Assembly: GCF_014203695.1 (NCBI RefSeq)
Contig: NZ_JACHJO010000004.1
Span: 186,001 to 250,000 of the forward strand
Source of the DNA: Nocardiopsis algeriensis
GTDB lineage: Bacteria > Actinomycetota > Actinomycetes > Streptosporangiales > Streptosporangiaceae
Direction: 5' to 3'
DNA: 64,000 bases
Below are positions 15,910-23,792 of this stretch, one piece after another; positions within the stretch are counted from its first letter, which is position 1; the number at the start of each line of letters is the position of its first letter. The position numbers and the translations under genes are program-made. The notes under the pieces are model-generated. The model saw only the letters and a list, made by a program, of their open reading frames with translations. It searched no databases and was not told where the DNA came from.

Positions 15910-16857
15910 ATGGAACAGAGACAGGTGGGCCGGTCGGGGCTCTGGGTGTCCCGCACCGCCCTCGGTGCGATGACGTGGGGCAAGGACACCTCCGAGGAGG
16001 AGGCCGGGCAGCAGCTCACCGCCTTCGTCGACGCGGGCGGAACCCTCGTGGACACCGCGGACATCTACACGGGCGGGCAGAGCGAGCGGATCCTGGGCCG
16101 CCTGCTGCGGTCGGCGGTGCGGCGCGAGGACGTGGTCGTCGCGACCAAGACGGGACACACCCCCGAGGGCTACCGGCCGGTGGACGCCTCCCGGAAGCAT
16201 CTGCTGGCGTCCTTGGACGCCTCGCTGCGGCGGTTGCAGACCGACCACGTGGACCTGTGGCAGCTGCACGCGTTCGATCCGGCGACTCCTCCGGAGGAGA
16301 CGCTCGCGGCGATGGAGGAGGCCGTCTCCTCGGGGCGGGCCAGGTACGTGGGGACGGGCAACCTGGAGGCGTGGCAGTTCGCCACCCTGGCCACGTGGCA
16401 GCGGGCCCGGCCGGGTCGGGTACCGCTGGTGGGCGCGGGAGCGGAGTACTCGCTGCTGAACCGGGGTGCGGACCGCGCGCTGCGGCCCGCGCTGGCGGCC
16501 GCCGGGGCCTCTCTGATCGCGTGGTCGCCCCTGGGCCGGGGGGTGCTCAGCGCCAAGTACCGGGGCGGTATCCCGCCGAACTCCCGGGCGGCCTTCCCCC
16601 ACATGGCCTCCTACGTGGAGCCCTACCTGGACGACCGCAGCCGCCGGGTGGTGGAGTCGGTGTGCACGGCGGCCGAGGGGCTGGGCGTGCCGCCGTTGGC
16701 CGTGGCGCTGAGCTGGGCGCGCGACCAGGAGGGGGTGGCGGCCGCCGTCGTGGGGCCGCGCACCGTCTCCCAGCTCGAGCAGATCCTGGAGGTGGAGGCC
16801 GTGGAGCTGCCGCCCAAGATCCGCGACGCGCTCGACGACGCCACCGCCGCCCCCTGA
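15910..16857 (+). CDS. Aldo/keto reductase
   Basis: A 315-residue NADPH-dependent oxidoreductase with the (beta/alpha)8 fold typical of AKR enzymes. The catalytic tetrad is visible as Asp48 (VDTADIY), Tyr53, Lys80 (VATKTGH) and His120 (LWQLHAF), and the C-terminal cofactor-binding loop has VVGPRTVSQLEQ. Length is normal for the family. Such enzymes reduce aldehydes or ketones, often in sugar or xenobiotic metabolism; the substrate is not predictable. The gene is followed, 6 bases after its stop, by the convergent end of the LLM-FAD fusion gene, so termination must overlap. Confidence 0.93.
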   Translation: MEQRQVGRSGLWVSRTALGAMTWGKDTSEEEAGQQLTAFVDAGGTLVDTADIYTGGQSERILGRLLRSAVRREDVVVATKTGHTPEGYRPVDASRKHLLASLDASLRRLQTDHVDLWQLHAFDPATPPEETLAAMEEAVSSGRARYVGTGNLEAWQFATLATWQRARPGRVPLVGAGAEYSLLNRGADRALRPALAAAGASLIAWSPLGRGVLSAKYRGGIPPNSRAAFPHMASYVEPYLDDRSRRVVESVCTAAEGLGVPPLAVALSWARDQEGVAAAVVGPRTVSQLEQILEVEAVELPPKIRDALDDATAAP

Positions 16858-16863
16858 CCCCGG

Positions 16864-19134
16864 TCAGCCGTCGAGGCCGACCGGGAAGTTCTGGTCGAAC
16901 ACGTTCTCCGGGTCGTACCGGACCTTGAGTGCGCGCAGCCTGGCCAGGGTGGGCGCGGGGAAGGCCTGGGCGAGGACCTCGGGGCCGGTGCGCGTGTCGA
17001 AGCTGAGGTACATGCCGTCCAGGTGCGGCGTGATCCCGTCCCAGTGCCGGTCCAGGCGGGCGGCGGTGCCCGGTGCGGCCATGGCCGCCAGGGAGAAGTT
17101 CTGGGTCCGGTGGGCGTAGGCGGTGGCGTCCGGGGCGACGTCGTTGACGGCGCCGCCGACCTGGCGCAGCTGCATGAAGTAGGTGGCGCCGGAGGCGATC
17201 ATCCCCGCCATGCCCTCGGCCAGTTCGGGCGTGATGCGGGTGATCAGCCCGGAGCGGCTCGCGGGGAGCCCGTGGCCCCGGTGCGGGCCGTCGTCGTGGA
17301 CGAGGATCGCCGGGTAGGGGGCGATCTGGGCGCGCTGGTCCAGGACGGGGCCGACCCGCAGGAACGGTTCGAGGGCGGGTACGGCCTCCTCCGGGTCGTC
17401 GCCCGCGTACACCACCATGGCCTGGGCGACGTGCCCCGAGCCGCCGTGTCCGGGGACGAGGGTGAGGAACGCCGTCACCTCGCGGGGCGCGAACACGGCG
17501 GTCTCGTCCCAGGCGCGCAGGAGCGCGGCCGTGGCGGAGGCGTCGTAGGCGAACTGGCCGAGGACGACGCTGCCCACGGGAGCGGCGGTGGCCTCGATCG
17601 AGGTGAGGACGCCGAAGTTGGCGCCCGCGCCGCGCATCGCCCAGAACAGGTCGGGGTTCTCCTGCGCGTCGGCGCGCAGGACGCGGCCGTCGGCGGTCAC
17701 GACCTCCATGGCGGTGACGTTGTCGACGGTCAGCCCCTGCGAGCGCGACAGGTAGCCCACCCCGCCGGTGGTGGCGATGCCGCCGACGCCGACGCCTCCG
17801 TGGTCGCCGGAGCTGAGGGCCAGGCCGTAGGGGTTGAGGGCCGCACCGACGGCGCCCCAGCGGGCCCCGGCGCCGATGCGCACCCTGCGGGTCCCCGGGT
17901 CCAGGATCTCGACCCGGTTCAGGCGGGCGAGGTCGACGACCACTCCGCCGTCGCTGGTGGACCGGCCGCTGATGCCGTGGCCGCCGCTGCGCACGTTGAG
18001 CGGTGCCTCCTGGGCGCGGGCCCAGGCCAGGGCCTGGGCGACCTCCTGCGGGCCGGAGGGGCGCAGGACCAGGCCGGGCGCGCCGGACTGCATGTAGCCG
18101 TGGCGCACCCGGGCGTAGCCGCGGTCGCCGGGCTCGACGGCGTGCTCGCGCAGGTTCTCGGGCAGGTCGTCGTAGGCGATGCCGGTGCGGCGGGCGGCGA
18201 GGGCGGCGGCCGGGCGGACCGGGCCGGTGTCGGTGCCGGCGGCGGAGCGCTCGCGTTCGGCGGCCTCGCGCAGGGCGGGGGCGACCTCGGCGCCGAAGGT
18301 CCGGATCGCGTGCGGGTCGTCGGTGCCCAGGACGAACGTGGAGAAGCCGTGTTCCAGGACGAGGGGCAGCAGGTCCTCGACCCACTGCTCGGCGGGTCCC
18401 TGGAGGAAGCCGCGGCCGGTGGGCAGGAAGGCGCTCTGTCCGAGGTTGAGCATCCGGCGGATCTCGCGGGGGTCGCGCCCGGCCTCGCGGGCCGCCTCGT
18501 CGATGGTGCGCTGGGACCGGGGGACGTCGGCGAGGTCGAGGTAGCCGAGGCTGGGCAGCCAGCCGTCGGCCCTGGCCCCGGTGAGGCGGAGCATGCGGGG
18601 CTTGTAGGCGCCAAGGTGGATGCCGATGTCGTGGGCGGGCGCGGGGCCGCGCTTCATGCCGCGGACGCTGTGGTGCTCGCCCTCGACGCGGACACCGCCG
18701 CGCGCGTCGGTGTCCCACACGGCGCGGATGATGTCGATGCCCTCGGCGAGGGCGTCGACGGCCTGGCCGGGGGTGAGCCGGGGCACGCCCATGGACTCGA
18801 TGCCCTCCCAGAAGGCGCCCGCGCCCAGACCGAGTTCGAAGCGGCCCTTGGAGAGCAGGTCGAGACTGGCGGCGGCGCGGGCGAGCATCGCGGGGCCCCG
18901 CAGGGGGAGGTTGAGGACGTTGCCGCTGATGCCGACGCGCTCGGTGCGGGCGGCGACCCAGGTCAGGAGGGTCCAGGCGTCGAGGAAGCCGGGGTTGTAC
19001 GGGTGGTCCTGGTAGGTGACCAGGTCGAGCCCGGCGGCCTCGGTGAGCTCGGCCAGGGCGACGGCGCCGTCGGGGTCCTGCGCCGTGGGTGTGATGAAGG
19101 TGCCGAATCTGAGCCGGTGGCCGTAGTCGGGCAT
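16864..19134 (-). CDS. Fusion of LLM-class flavin-dependent oxidoreductase and FAD-linked (BBE-type) oxidase
   Basis: A single 756-residue open frame joins two redox enzymes. Residues 1-310 form a luciferase-like monooxygenase domain (RFGTFITPTAQD, GLDLVTYQDHPY, FELGLGAGAFWEGIESMG) that would use F420 or FMN. Residues 330-756 form a PCMH-type FAD oxidase: NVRSGGHGISGRS supplies the His normally linked to FAD, GGVGYLSRSQGLTVDNV follows, and the berberine-bridge C-terminus ends RYDPENVFDQNFPV. The Cys that makes the second FAD bond in bicovalent oxidases is absent (GGIATTGGVG). A GAGGAGAG site supports ATG 19134. A MarR gene is divergent and may control it. Confidence 0.88.
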   Translation of the reverse strand: MPDYGHRLRFGTFITPTAQDPDGAVALAELTEAAGLDLVTYQDHPYNPGFLDAWTLLTWVAARTERVGISGNVLNLPLRGPAMLARAAASLDLLSKGRFELGLGAGAFWEGIESMGVPRLTPGQAVDALAEGIDIIRAVWDTDARGGVRVEGEHHSVRGMKRGPAPAHDIGIHLGAYKPRMLRLTGARADGWLPSLGYLDLADVPRSQRTIDEAAREAGRDPREIRRMLNLGQSAFLPTGRGFLQGPAEQWVEDLLPLVLEHGFSTFVLGTDDPHAIRTFGAEVAPALREAAERERSAAGTDTGPVRPAAALAARRTGIAYDDLPENLREHAVEPGDRGYARVRHGYMQSGAPGLVLRPSGPQEVAQALAWARAQEAPLNVRSGGHGISGRSTSDGGVVVDLARLNRVEILDPGTRRVRIGAGARWGAVGAALNPYGLALSSGDHGGVGVGGIATTGGVGYLSRSQGLTVDNVTAMEVVTADGRVLRADAQENPDLFWAMRGAGANFGVLTSIEATAAPVGSVVLGQFAYDASATAALLRAWDETAVFAPREVTAFLTLVPGHGGSGHVAQAMVVYAGDDPEEAVPALEPFLRVGPVLDQRAQIAPYPAILVHDDGPHRGHGLPASRSGLITRITPELAEGMAGMIASGATYFMQLRQVGGAVNDVAPDATAYAHRTQNFSLAAMAAPGTAARLDRHWDGITPHLDGMYLSFDTRTGPEVLAQAFPAPTLARLRALKVRYDPENVFDQNFPVGLDG

Positions 19135-19199
19135 GGGTGCTCTCCTCGGGAGGACGCGGTGCGGCGGGCGTGTGCTCGCCCGGACATCCCGCAAATCGT

Positions 19200-19226
19200 T
19201 TGTACAGCAAATGATAGTGCCTACAA
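19200..19226. promoter_or_regulatory. Candidate MarR operator between divergent genes
   Basis: TTGTA at 19200-19204 and TACAA at 19222-19226 form an inverted repeat spanning 27 bases in an AT-rich pocket between the MarR gene and the oxidoreductase fusion. MarR proteins usually bind inverted repeats placed like this. The inner bases are only weakly symmetrical. Confidence 0.45.
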
Positions 19227-19253
19227 CTTGTCTGTGCTCCCACGCATTCCTGG

Positions 19254-19259
19254 TAGCCT
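19254..19259 (+). promoter_or_regulatory. TAGCCT -10 box, leaderless start of MarR gene
   Basis: TAGCCT-CGGGGC-ATG: six bases separate the box from the start codon at 19266, and no ribosome binding site is seen. Confidence 0.55.
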
Positions 19260-19265
19260 CGGGGC

Positions 19266-19808
19266 ATGACGACCCTCCCCCCGGACGGCCCGCGGCGTTC
19301 GGACGACACATCGAACCTGGGGTGGGCGCTGGCCGTGGTGCTGCGCCGCTGGCAGGAACTGGCGGAGGCGGAGCTGTCCGACGTCCCGCACGGCAGCCGG
19401 GGCTTCCATGTGCTCGGGGCCTGCGCCGACGAGGAGGCTCCGACGCAGGCGGCGCTCGCCGCGCGGCTGCTGATCGACCGCAGTGTGATGACCTACCTGC
19501 TCGACGACCTGGAAGAGGCCGGCCTGGTGCGCCGGCGGGTCGACCCCGGTGACCGGCGGGTACGGCGCGTGTGCGCCACCGAGCGGGGGCGTGAGTTCCT
19601 CGCGGACCTGCGCGGCCGGGTGGCCCGCGTCGAGGAGCGCGTGCTGAGTAGCCTGGACGCGCAGGCCCGGGAGCTCTTCCGGGCCGCGGCGGGGCGGGCG
19701 GCGGCCGCCGTCCAGCGGGCCGAGCCGGAGCTGGACCCGTGTGCGGCGGTCCGCGACGTCGCGGGGGATGCTCCCGGCGCGCGCCGGGGTCGGTCGACGG
19801 GGCCGTGA
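19266..19808 (+). CDS. MarR family transcriptional regulator
   Basis: A 180-residue winged-helix dimer-forming regulator. The recognition helix region is TQAALAARLLIDRSVMTYLLDDLEEAGLV split over residues 58-86, followed by the wing RRRVDPGDRRVRRVCAT with the conserved DxRxxR pattern, then a long dimerisation helix and a Pro/Arg-rich tail. Family members repress adjacent genes and release DNA on binding small phenolic or oxidising ligands. It is divergent from the LLM-FAD oxidase gene, with an inverted repeat between them, so that fusion enzyme is the most likely target. Leaderless start inferred. Confidence 0.9.
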   Translation: MTTLPPDGPRRSDDTSNLGWALAVVLRRWQELAEAELSDVPHGSRGFHVLGACADEEAPTQAALAARLLIDRSVMTYLLDDLEEAGLVRRRVDPGDRRVRRVCATERGREFLADLRGRVARVEERVLSSLDAQARELFRAAAGRAAAAVQRAEPELDPCAAVRDVAGDAPGARRGRSTGP

Positions 19809-19877
19809 ACCGTCCCCGCGAGTCGATAGGGTCGCCCTGAGTTCACGAGGTGTGCGACGAGGGGAAGCGGGGCCCAG

Positions 19878-21635
19878 GTGTCCGAGGCAGTCGAACAGGT
19901 CGGTGCCGTACTCGACCGGATGGGGGCGCCGCGGGCCTTGGCGCCGCGGCTGCTGGCCCTGCTGGGGCCGGGGGCGGCCGCGGAGCTGGACGCCGACCCG
20001 TGGCTGCTGCTGCGCGTGCCCCGGGTGAGTGTGGAGCAGGCCGACTTCTGCGCGCGCAGGCACCTGGGCGAGGCGGCCCGCCCCGACGACCCGCGGCGGC
20101 TGGCGGCGCTGACCGTGTACGCGCTGCATCGCGCGGCCGCGCGCGGGCACACCGCCGTGGAGGAGAAGCGGCTGCTCCCGATGGTCGGGCAGCTGGGTGC
20201 GGCCGCGCCGAGAGCCGCCCTGGAGGCGGCCGAGAGCAGTGGCGCCGCGGTGGTGTTCGAGAGCACCGACGACAGTGACGACGACTTCGACTTCGCGGAG
20301 GACGGGGTCCCCGACCTGCCCGATCCCGAGCGCTTCCTGGCCCTGCCCGACGTGGGGCACGGCGAGCAGCGGCTCGGTGAGCAGCTGCTGCGCCTGATCG
20401 GCGGCAACGACCCGATCATGGACTCGGCGACGGCGGCCGAGACCGTCGACGCCGCCTGTGCGAAGGCGGGGTTCACCGTCTCGGACCGGACCCGGCAGGC
20501 GCTGGTGACGGTCGCGCTGCGGCCGGTCGCGGTGCTGCGCCACGGACCGGGCCCCGAGCAGGCCGGCGAGGTGGCGCGGGCGCTGGTGTGCATGCACGCG
20601 ATCGCCACCGACAGCCAGGTGGGCATGGTCCTGGCGGCGCCGACGGCGCAGGCCGCGGCGGCGCTCGACGCCGACCTGGCCCGTGTCCTGGGAGGCGCGC
20701 CGGAGGAGGGGCCGCGCGCGGTGTCGCTGGCGGCCCTGGCCGCGGCCGGGCCCCAGGAGGCGGGGCTGGTGGTGCTGTGCGAGTCGATGTCCCTGGGGGC
20801 GGCGCGCGCGGCCGAGCTGGCGTCGCTGTGCGCGGACGGCGCCCACCTGGTGCTGCTGGCCGACCTCGACCAGGCGCCCTCGGCCACCCCCGGGCAGGTG
20901 GTGGCCGACATCGTGCGTTCGCGGGTGGCGCACACGGCCGAGGTGGCCGCCCCCGAGGCCGAGAGGGGGCCGGGCCCGATCGCCGAGCTGGCCGCGGCCG
21001 TGGCCGGGGGCGAGGTGCCGGAGGTGGACGCGCCCGCGCGCGAGGTGGTACGGGTTCCGGCCTCCTCCGCCGAGGAGGCGGCGCACCGGGTGGTGCAGCT
21101 GGTGACCGACTCCATTCCGCGCGCATTGGAGATCCCCGCCGACCAGGTGCAGGTGGTGGCCGCCCGCGAGGACGGGCCGGCGGGAGCGCGGGCGCTCAAC
21201 GCGGCGTGCAAGGAGAGGCTCAACCCCGGGCCGGGGGCGCACGGGGGTTTCGACCCGGGTGACCGGGTGCTGCTGGCCGCGGCGGGGCCGGGTTACGCCC
21301 CCGGCGACACCGGCGTGCTGCGCGGGTTCGGCGAGGCGGGCGCGTCCGTGGAGCTGTCCGGCGGGGCGGAGGTGACCGTTTCCGATCCGTCGGCGCTGCG
21401 CCCGGGCTGGGCGGTCACGGTGGCCGCCGCGCACGGGGGCCGCTGGCCCGCCGTGGTGGGTGTGTTCCCGCCCGGGGTCCCGGTGTCGCGCCCGCAGGTC
21501 TACACGACGCTGACCCGCGCGGTCCGGCACGTCTCCCTGGTCGACGCCACCGGGGGCGCCCTGGAGGCGGGCGTGCGCGAGAACACCGCTCCTGTGCGCA
21601 CCACGCGCCTGGTGCACATCCTCCGCGAGGGCTGA
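19878..21635 (+). CDS. RecD2-like helix-hairpin-helix protein with degenerate ATPase motifs
   Basis: A 585-residue protein laid out like a RecD2 helicase but without its ATPase motifs. The N-terminus has the RecD2 helix-hairpin-helix pattern (DPWLLLRVPRVSVEQADFC, 40-58) and the following helical domain. Where Walker A should be it reads LRHGPGPEQAGEVARA (220-235), with no GKT; Walker B reads VVLCESMS (298-305) instead of VVDEASM; motif III is partly kept as LADLDQAPSATPGQV. The C-terminus retains the UvrD_C_2-like PAVVGVFPPGVPVSRPQVYTT-type and LTRAVRHVSLV pieces. It probably binds DNA or acts as a structural partner. GTG start at 19878. Confidence 0.82.
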   Translation: MSEAVEQVGAVLDRMGAPRALAPRLLALLGPGAAAELDADPWLLLRVPRVSVEQADFCARRHLGEAARPDDPRRLAALTVYALHRAAARGHTAVEEKRLLPMVGQLGAAAPRAALEAAESSGAAVVFESTDDSDDDFDFAEDGVPDLPDPERFLALPDVGHGEQRLGEQLLRLIGGNDPIMDSATAAETVDAACAKAGFTVSDRTRQALVTVALRPVAVLRHGPGPEQAGEVARALVCMHAIATDSQVGMVLAAPTAQAAAALDADLARVLGGAPEEGPRAVSLAALAAAGPQEAGLVVLCESMSLGAARAAELASLCADGAHLVLLADLDQAPSATPGQVVADIVRSRVAHTAEVAAPEAERGPGPIAELAAAVAGGEVPEVDAPAREVVRVPASSAEEAAHRVVQLVTDSIPRALEIPADQVQVVAAREDGPAGARALNAACKERLNPGPGAHGGFDPGDRVLLAAAGPGYAPGDTGVLRGFGEAGASVELSGGAEVTVSDPSALRPGWAVTVAAAHGGRWPAVVGVFPPGVPVSRPQVYTTLTRAVRHVSLVDATGGALEAGVRENTAPVRTTRLVHILREG

Positions 21636-21686
21636 GCCCGGAGCGCCCGGAGCGGCAGCCGGCTGCGGCCGGGCACCGCCCGGGGC

Positions 21687-21715
21687 GTGTGCGGCGGACG
21701 TCCTCCGCCGCACAC
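21687..21715. terminator. Hairpin terminator, 12-bp perfect arms
   Basis: GTGTGCGGCGGA (21687-21698) pairs with TCCGCCGCACAC (21704-21715) around a 5-base loop. It lies between the convergent RecD2-like and TetR genes and can serve both. Confidence 0.8.
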
Positions 21716-21718
21716 GGC

Positions 21719-22339
21719 CTACCGGGAGTACTGGCGGCACTCCCCCGTGAAGACCGCGCCGAGCTCGGCCTCCAGCACACTCTTCACCCGATCGGCCGGA
21801 GCCCCCCGGTACACGGCGGCGGCCAGACCCTCGGTGACCGAGGCCAGGCGCAGTGCGGCCGCGTGGACGTCCAGGTCCGGTAGGACCTCACCGCACTCCT
21901 TGCCGTTGGTGACGGCCCTGGCCAGTTCGGCCTGCAGAGCGGCCGCCGAGCGCGTGTCGACCTCGGCCAGGCGGGGGCTGTCCAGGGCGCGTCCGGCGAA
22001 GGTCCTGGTGATGCGGAACTCGGCGCGGCGCCGCTCGTCCAGGGGCAGGTGCTCGGCGACGGCTGCTGCCAGGACGGCTGCGATGGAGCGCTCGTGGCGT
22101 GTCCCCTCCTCCGCCGCGGCGGCGACGCGGGCGGCAACGGCGGTGCTCACGTACTCGAAGGCGTGCAGCAGCATGTCGTCCTTGGACGGGAAGTAGTGCT
22201 GCACCAGGCCGACGGAGATCCCGGCACGGGCGGCGACGCGGGCGACGGTGGCGGCTCCCAGGCCCTCCTCGGCAACGAGCCCGCACACGGCCTCGATGAT
22301 CTGTGAACGCCGCTGGGCGTGGTCTGCGGTTCTCGGCAC
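21719..22339 (-). CDS. TetR family transcriptional regulator
   Basis: A 206-residue repressor-type protein. The N-terminal helix-turn-helix spans residues 10-55 (IIEAVCGLVAEEGLGAATV, then ARAGISVGLVQHYFPSKDDM), and the remainder is an all-helical ligand and dimerisation domain. It is divergent from a beta-lactamase-fold hydrolase gene. The GTG at 22339 lies six bases from TATGGT, which is part of the palindrome ACCATAT-N4-ATATGGT; this implies a leaderless transcript and autorepression. The ligand is unknown. Confidence 0.92.
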   Translation of the reverse strand: MPRTADHAQRRSQIIEAVCGLVAEEGLGAATVARVAARAGISVGLVQHYFPSKDDMLLHAFEYVSTAVAARVAAAAEEGTRHERSIAAVLAAAVAEHLPLDERRRAEFRITRTFAGRALDSPRLAEVDTRSAAALQAELARAVTNGKECGEVLPDLDVHAAALRLASVTEGLAAAVYRGAPADRVKSVLEAELGAVFTGECRQYSR

Positions 22340-22345
22340 TTGATA

Positions 22346-22363
22346 ACCATATCAGCATATGGT
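22346..22363. promoter_or_regulatory. Palindromic operator carrying -10 boxes on both strands
   Basis: ACCATAT-CAGC-ATATGGT is a perfect inverted repeat. Its right half reads TATGGT on the forward strand (toward the hydrolase) and its left half reads TATGGT on the reverse strand (six bases from the TetR GTG), so the same palindrome supplies a -10 box in each direction. Binding by TetR would block both promoters. Confidence 0.7.
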
Positions 22364-22403
22364 AATAATCGTACGCCCATACGGTTATCCGAAGGAGCCC
22401 CCC

Positions 22404-23756
22404 GTGCGCATCCCCCTCGCCCTCCTGCTCGCCCTCGCCCCACCCGTGCCCCTCGCCCCCGCCGATCTGGACTCCGCGGTCGCCGACCACATGGAGGTGA
22501 CCGGCGTCCCCGGCCTGGCCTACGCCGTGGTGGGCCCCGACAGAATCGAGCACGAGGGGTACGAGGGGGTGGACGGCGAGGGTACGCCCGTGGACGCGGA
22601 CACACCCTTCCTCTGGGGATCGGTGGCCAAGCCCGTCACCGCCACCGCGGCTCTGCTCCTGGAGGATCAGGGCCGGCTGGACCTGGACGCTCCCGTCGAC
22701 ACCTATCTCCCCGAGTTCGCCTCCTTCGGCGCCGACCCGACCGTGCGCGACCTGCTGTACCAGACCTCGGGGATCACCCTCGGGATCGGTACCGAGGTGA
22801 GCGACCACTACGGCACGGACGCCCCCTCCCTGGAGGACCGGGTGGCCCAGATCGCCGCTTCGGAACCGGGAGAACCCGGGACACACGAGTACAGCAGCGC
22901 CAACTATCTGGTGGCCGGTGCCGTCATGGAACGGGTGACCGGGGACTTCGCGGGCTTCCTCCGCGACGAGGTCCTCGCCCCGGCCGGGATGGACAGTGCG
23001 CTCACCGGCTCCGAGGAGGCGCGCCGGGCCGGCCTCGTCCCCGGCCACCGCCTGTGGTGGGGCACCCCGGTGGCCGACGCCACCGGGGTGGACGACAGCG
23101 GAGCGGCCTACGGCTACCTCGGCGGGACCCTGGCGGACCTGGCCGCGTTCGCGCGAATGCAGCTGGAGGAGGATCCCCCGCTGCTGGACGCGCCTTCCCT
23201 CGCCCGGGCGAGGGAGGGCGCGGTACCCGTTCCGGGGTCGGCCCAGGAGTACGGCCTGGGATGGCGTGAGACCGTGCTGTCGGGAACGGAGGAGACCGTG
23301 TTCTTCCACGGTGGCGCCGTGCCCGGGTACGTGGCGCTGCTCGTGGTGCTGCCCGAGCGCGAGCGTGCCGTGGTGGTTCTTCAGAACGCCTACAGCATGC
23401 TCGCCGACATGCACTTCCAGGCGTTGGGCCTGAACCTGGCCCGACTCGTGGCGGGTGCCGACACCCGAGGTCCGGTGGGCGCCGCACCCTACGGGGCCGC
23501 GGTGTGGGGCGCCACCGGGGTGGTCGCGGTGGTCGGCGCAGTCACCCTGTGGCCGGGCCGCGGGAGGCGGCTCGCAGCGCTGCGGGCCGTGGTCGGTGCG
23601 GCGGCCGTCGCCGCCGCGGTGCTTCTGCTCTCCGCGGCCGGCCCCCGGCCCGCTCTGCTGTGGTTGCCCGACGTGGCGGTGGCAGCCGTGGCCGCGGGGG
23701 CGCTGGGCGCGGTGGCCGCCGTGCGCGCCGCCGTCACCCTGGCACGGCGGCCGTGA
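22404..23756 (+). CDS. Serine beta-lactamase-fold hydrolase with C-terminal membrane domain
   Basis: A 450-residue exported protein. A signal-type N-terminus (RIPLALLLALAPPVPLAPA) leads to a beta-lactamase/penicillin-binding-like domain: SxxK as GSVAKPVTA (near residue 72), the YxN motif as YSSANY, and a HGG box (FFHGGAVPGY) replacing KTG. Residues 355-450 contain about four membrane segments rich in Ala and Val. Such proteins are usually D-aminopeptidases or esterases of unknown substrate. GTG 22404 has a strong GAAGGAG site; an upstream ATG at 22359 falls in the promoter. Controlled by the divergent TetR by inference. Confidence 0.88.
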   Translation: MRIPLALLLALAPPVPLAPADLDSAVADHMEVTGVPGLAYAVVGPDRIEHEGYEGVDGEGTPVDADTPFLWGSVAKPVTATAALLLEDQGRLDLDAPVDTYLPEFASFGADPTVRDLLYQTSGITLGIGTEVSDHYGTDAPSLEDRVAQIAASEPGEPGTHEYSSANYLVAGAVMERVTGDFAGFLRDEVLAPAGMDSALTGSEEARRAGLVPGHRLWWGTPVADATGVDDSGAAYGYLGGTLADLAAFARMQLEEDPPLLDAPSLARAREGAVPVPGSAQEYGLGWRETVLSGTEETVFFHGGAVPGYVALLVVLPERERAVVVLQNAYSMLADMHFQALGLNLARLVAGADTRGPVGAAPYGAAVWGATGVVAVVGAVTLWPGRGRRLAALRAVVGAAAVAAAVLLLSAAGPRPALLWLPDVAVAAVAAGALGAVAAVRAAVTLARRP

Positions 23757-23792
23757 CCCGACGCGGCCGGGGAGGCCACCGCGCGGGCGGGG

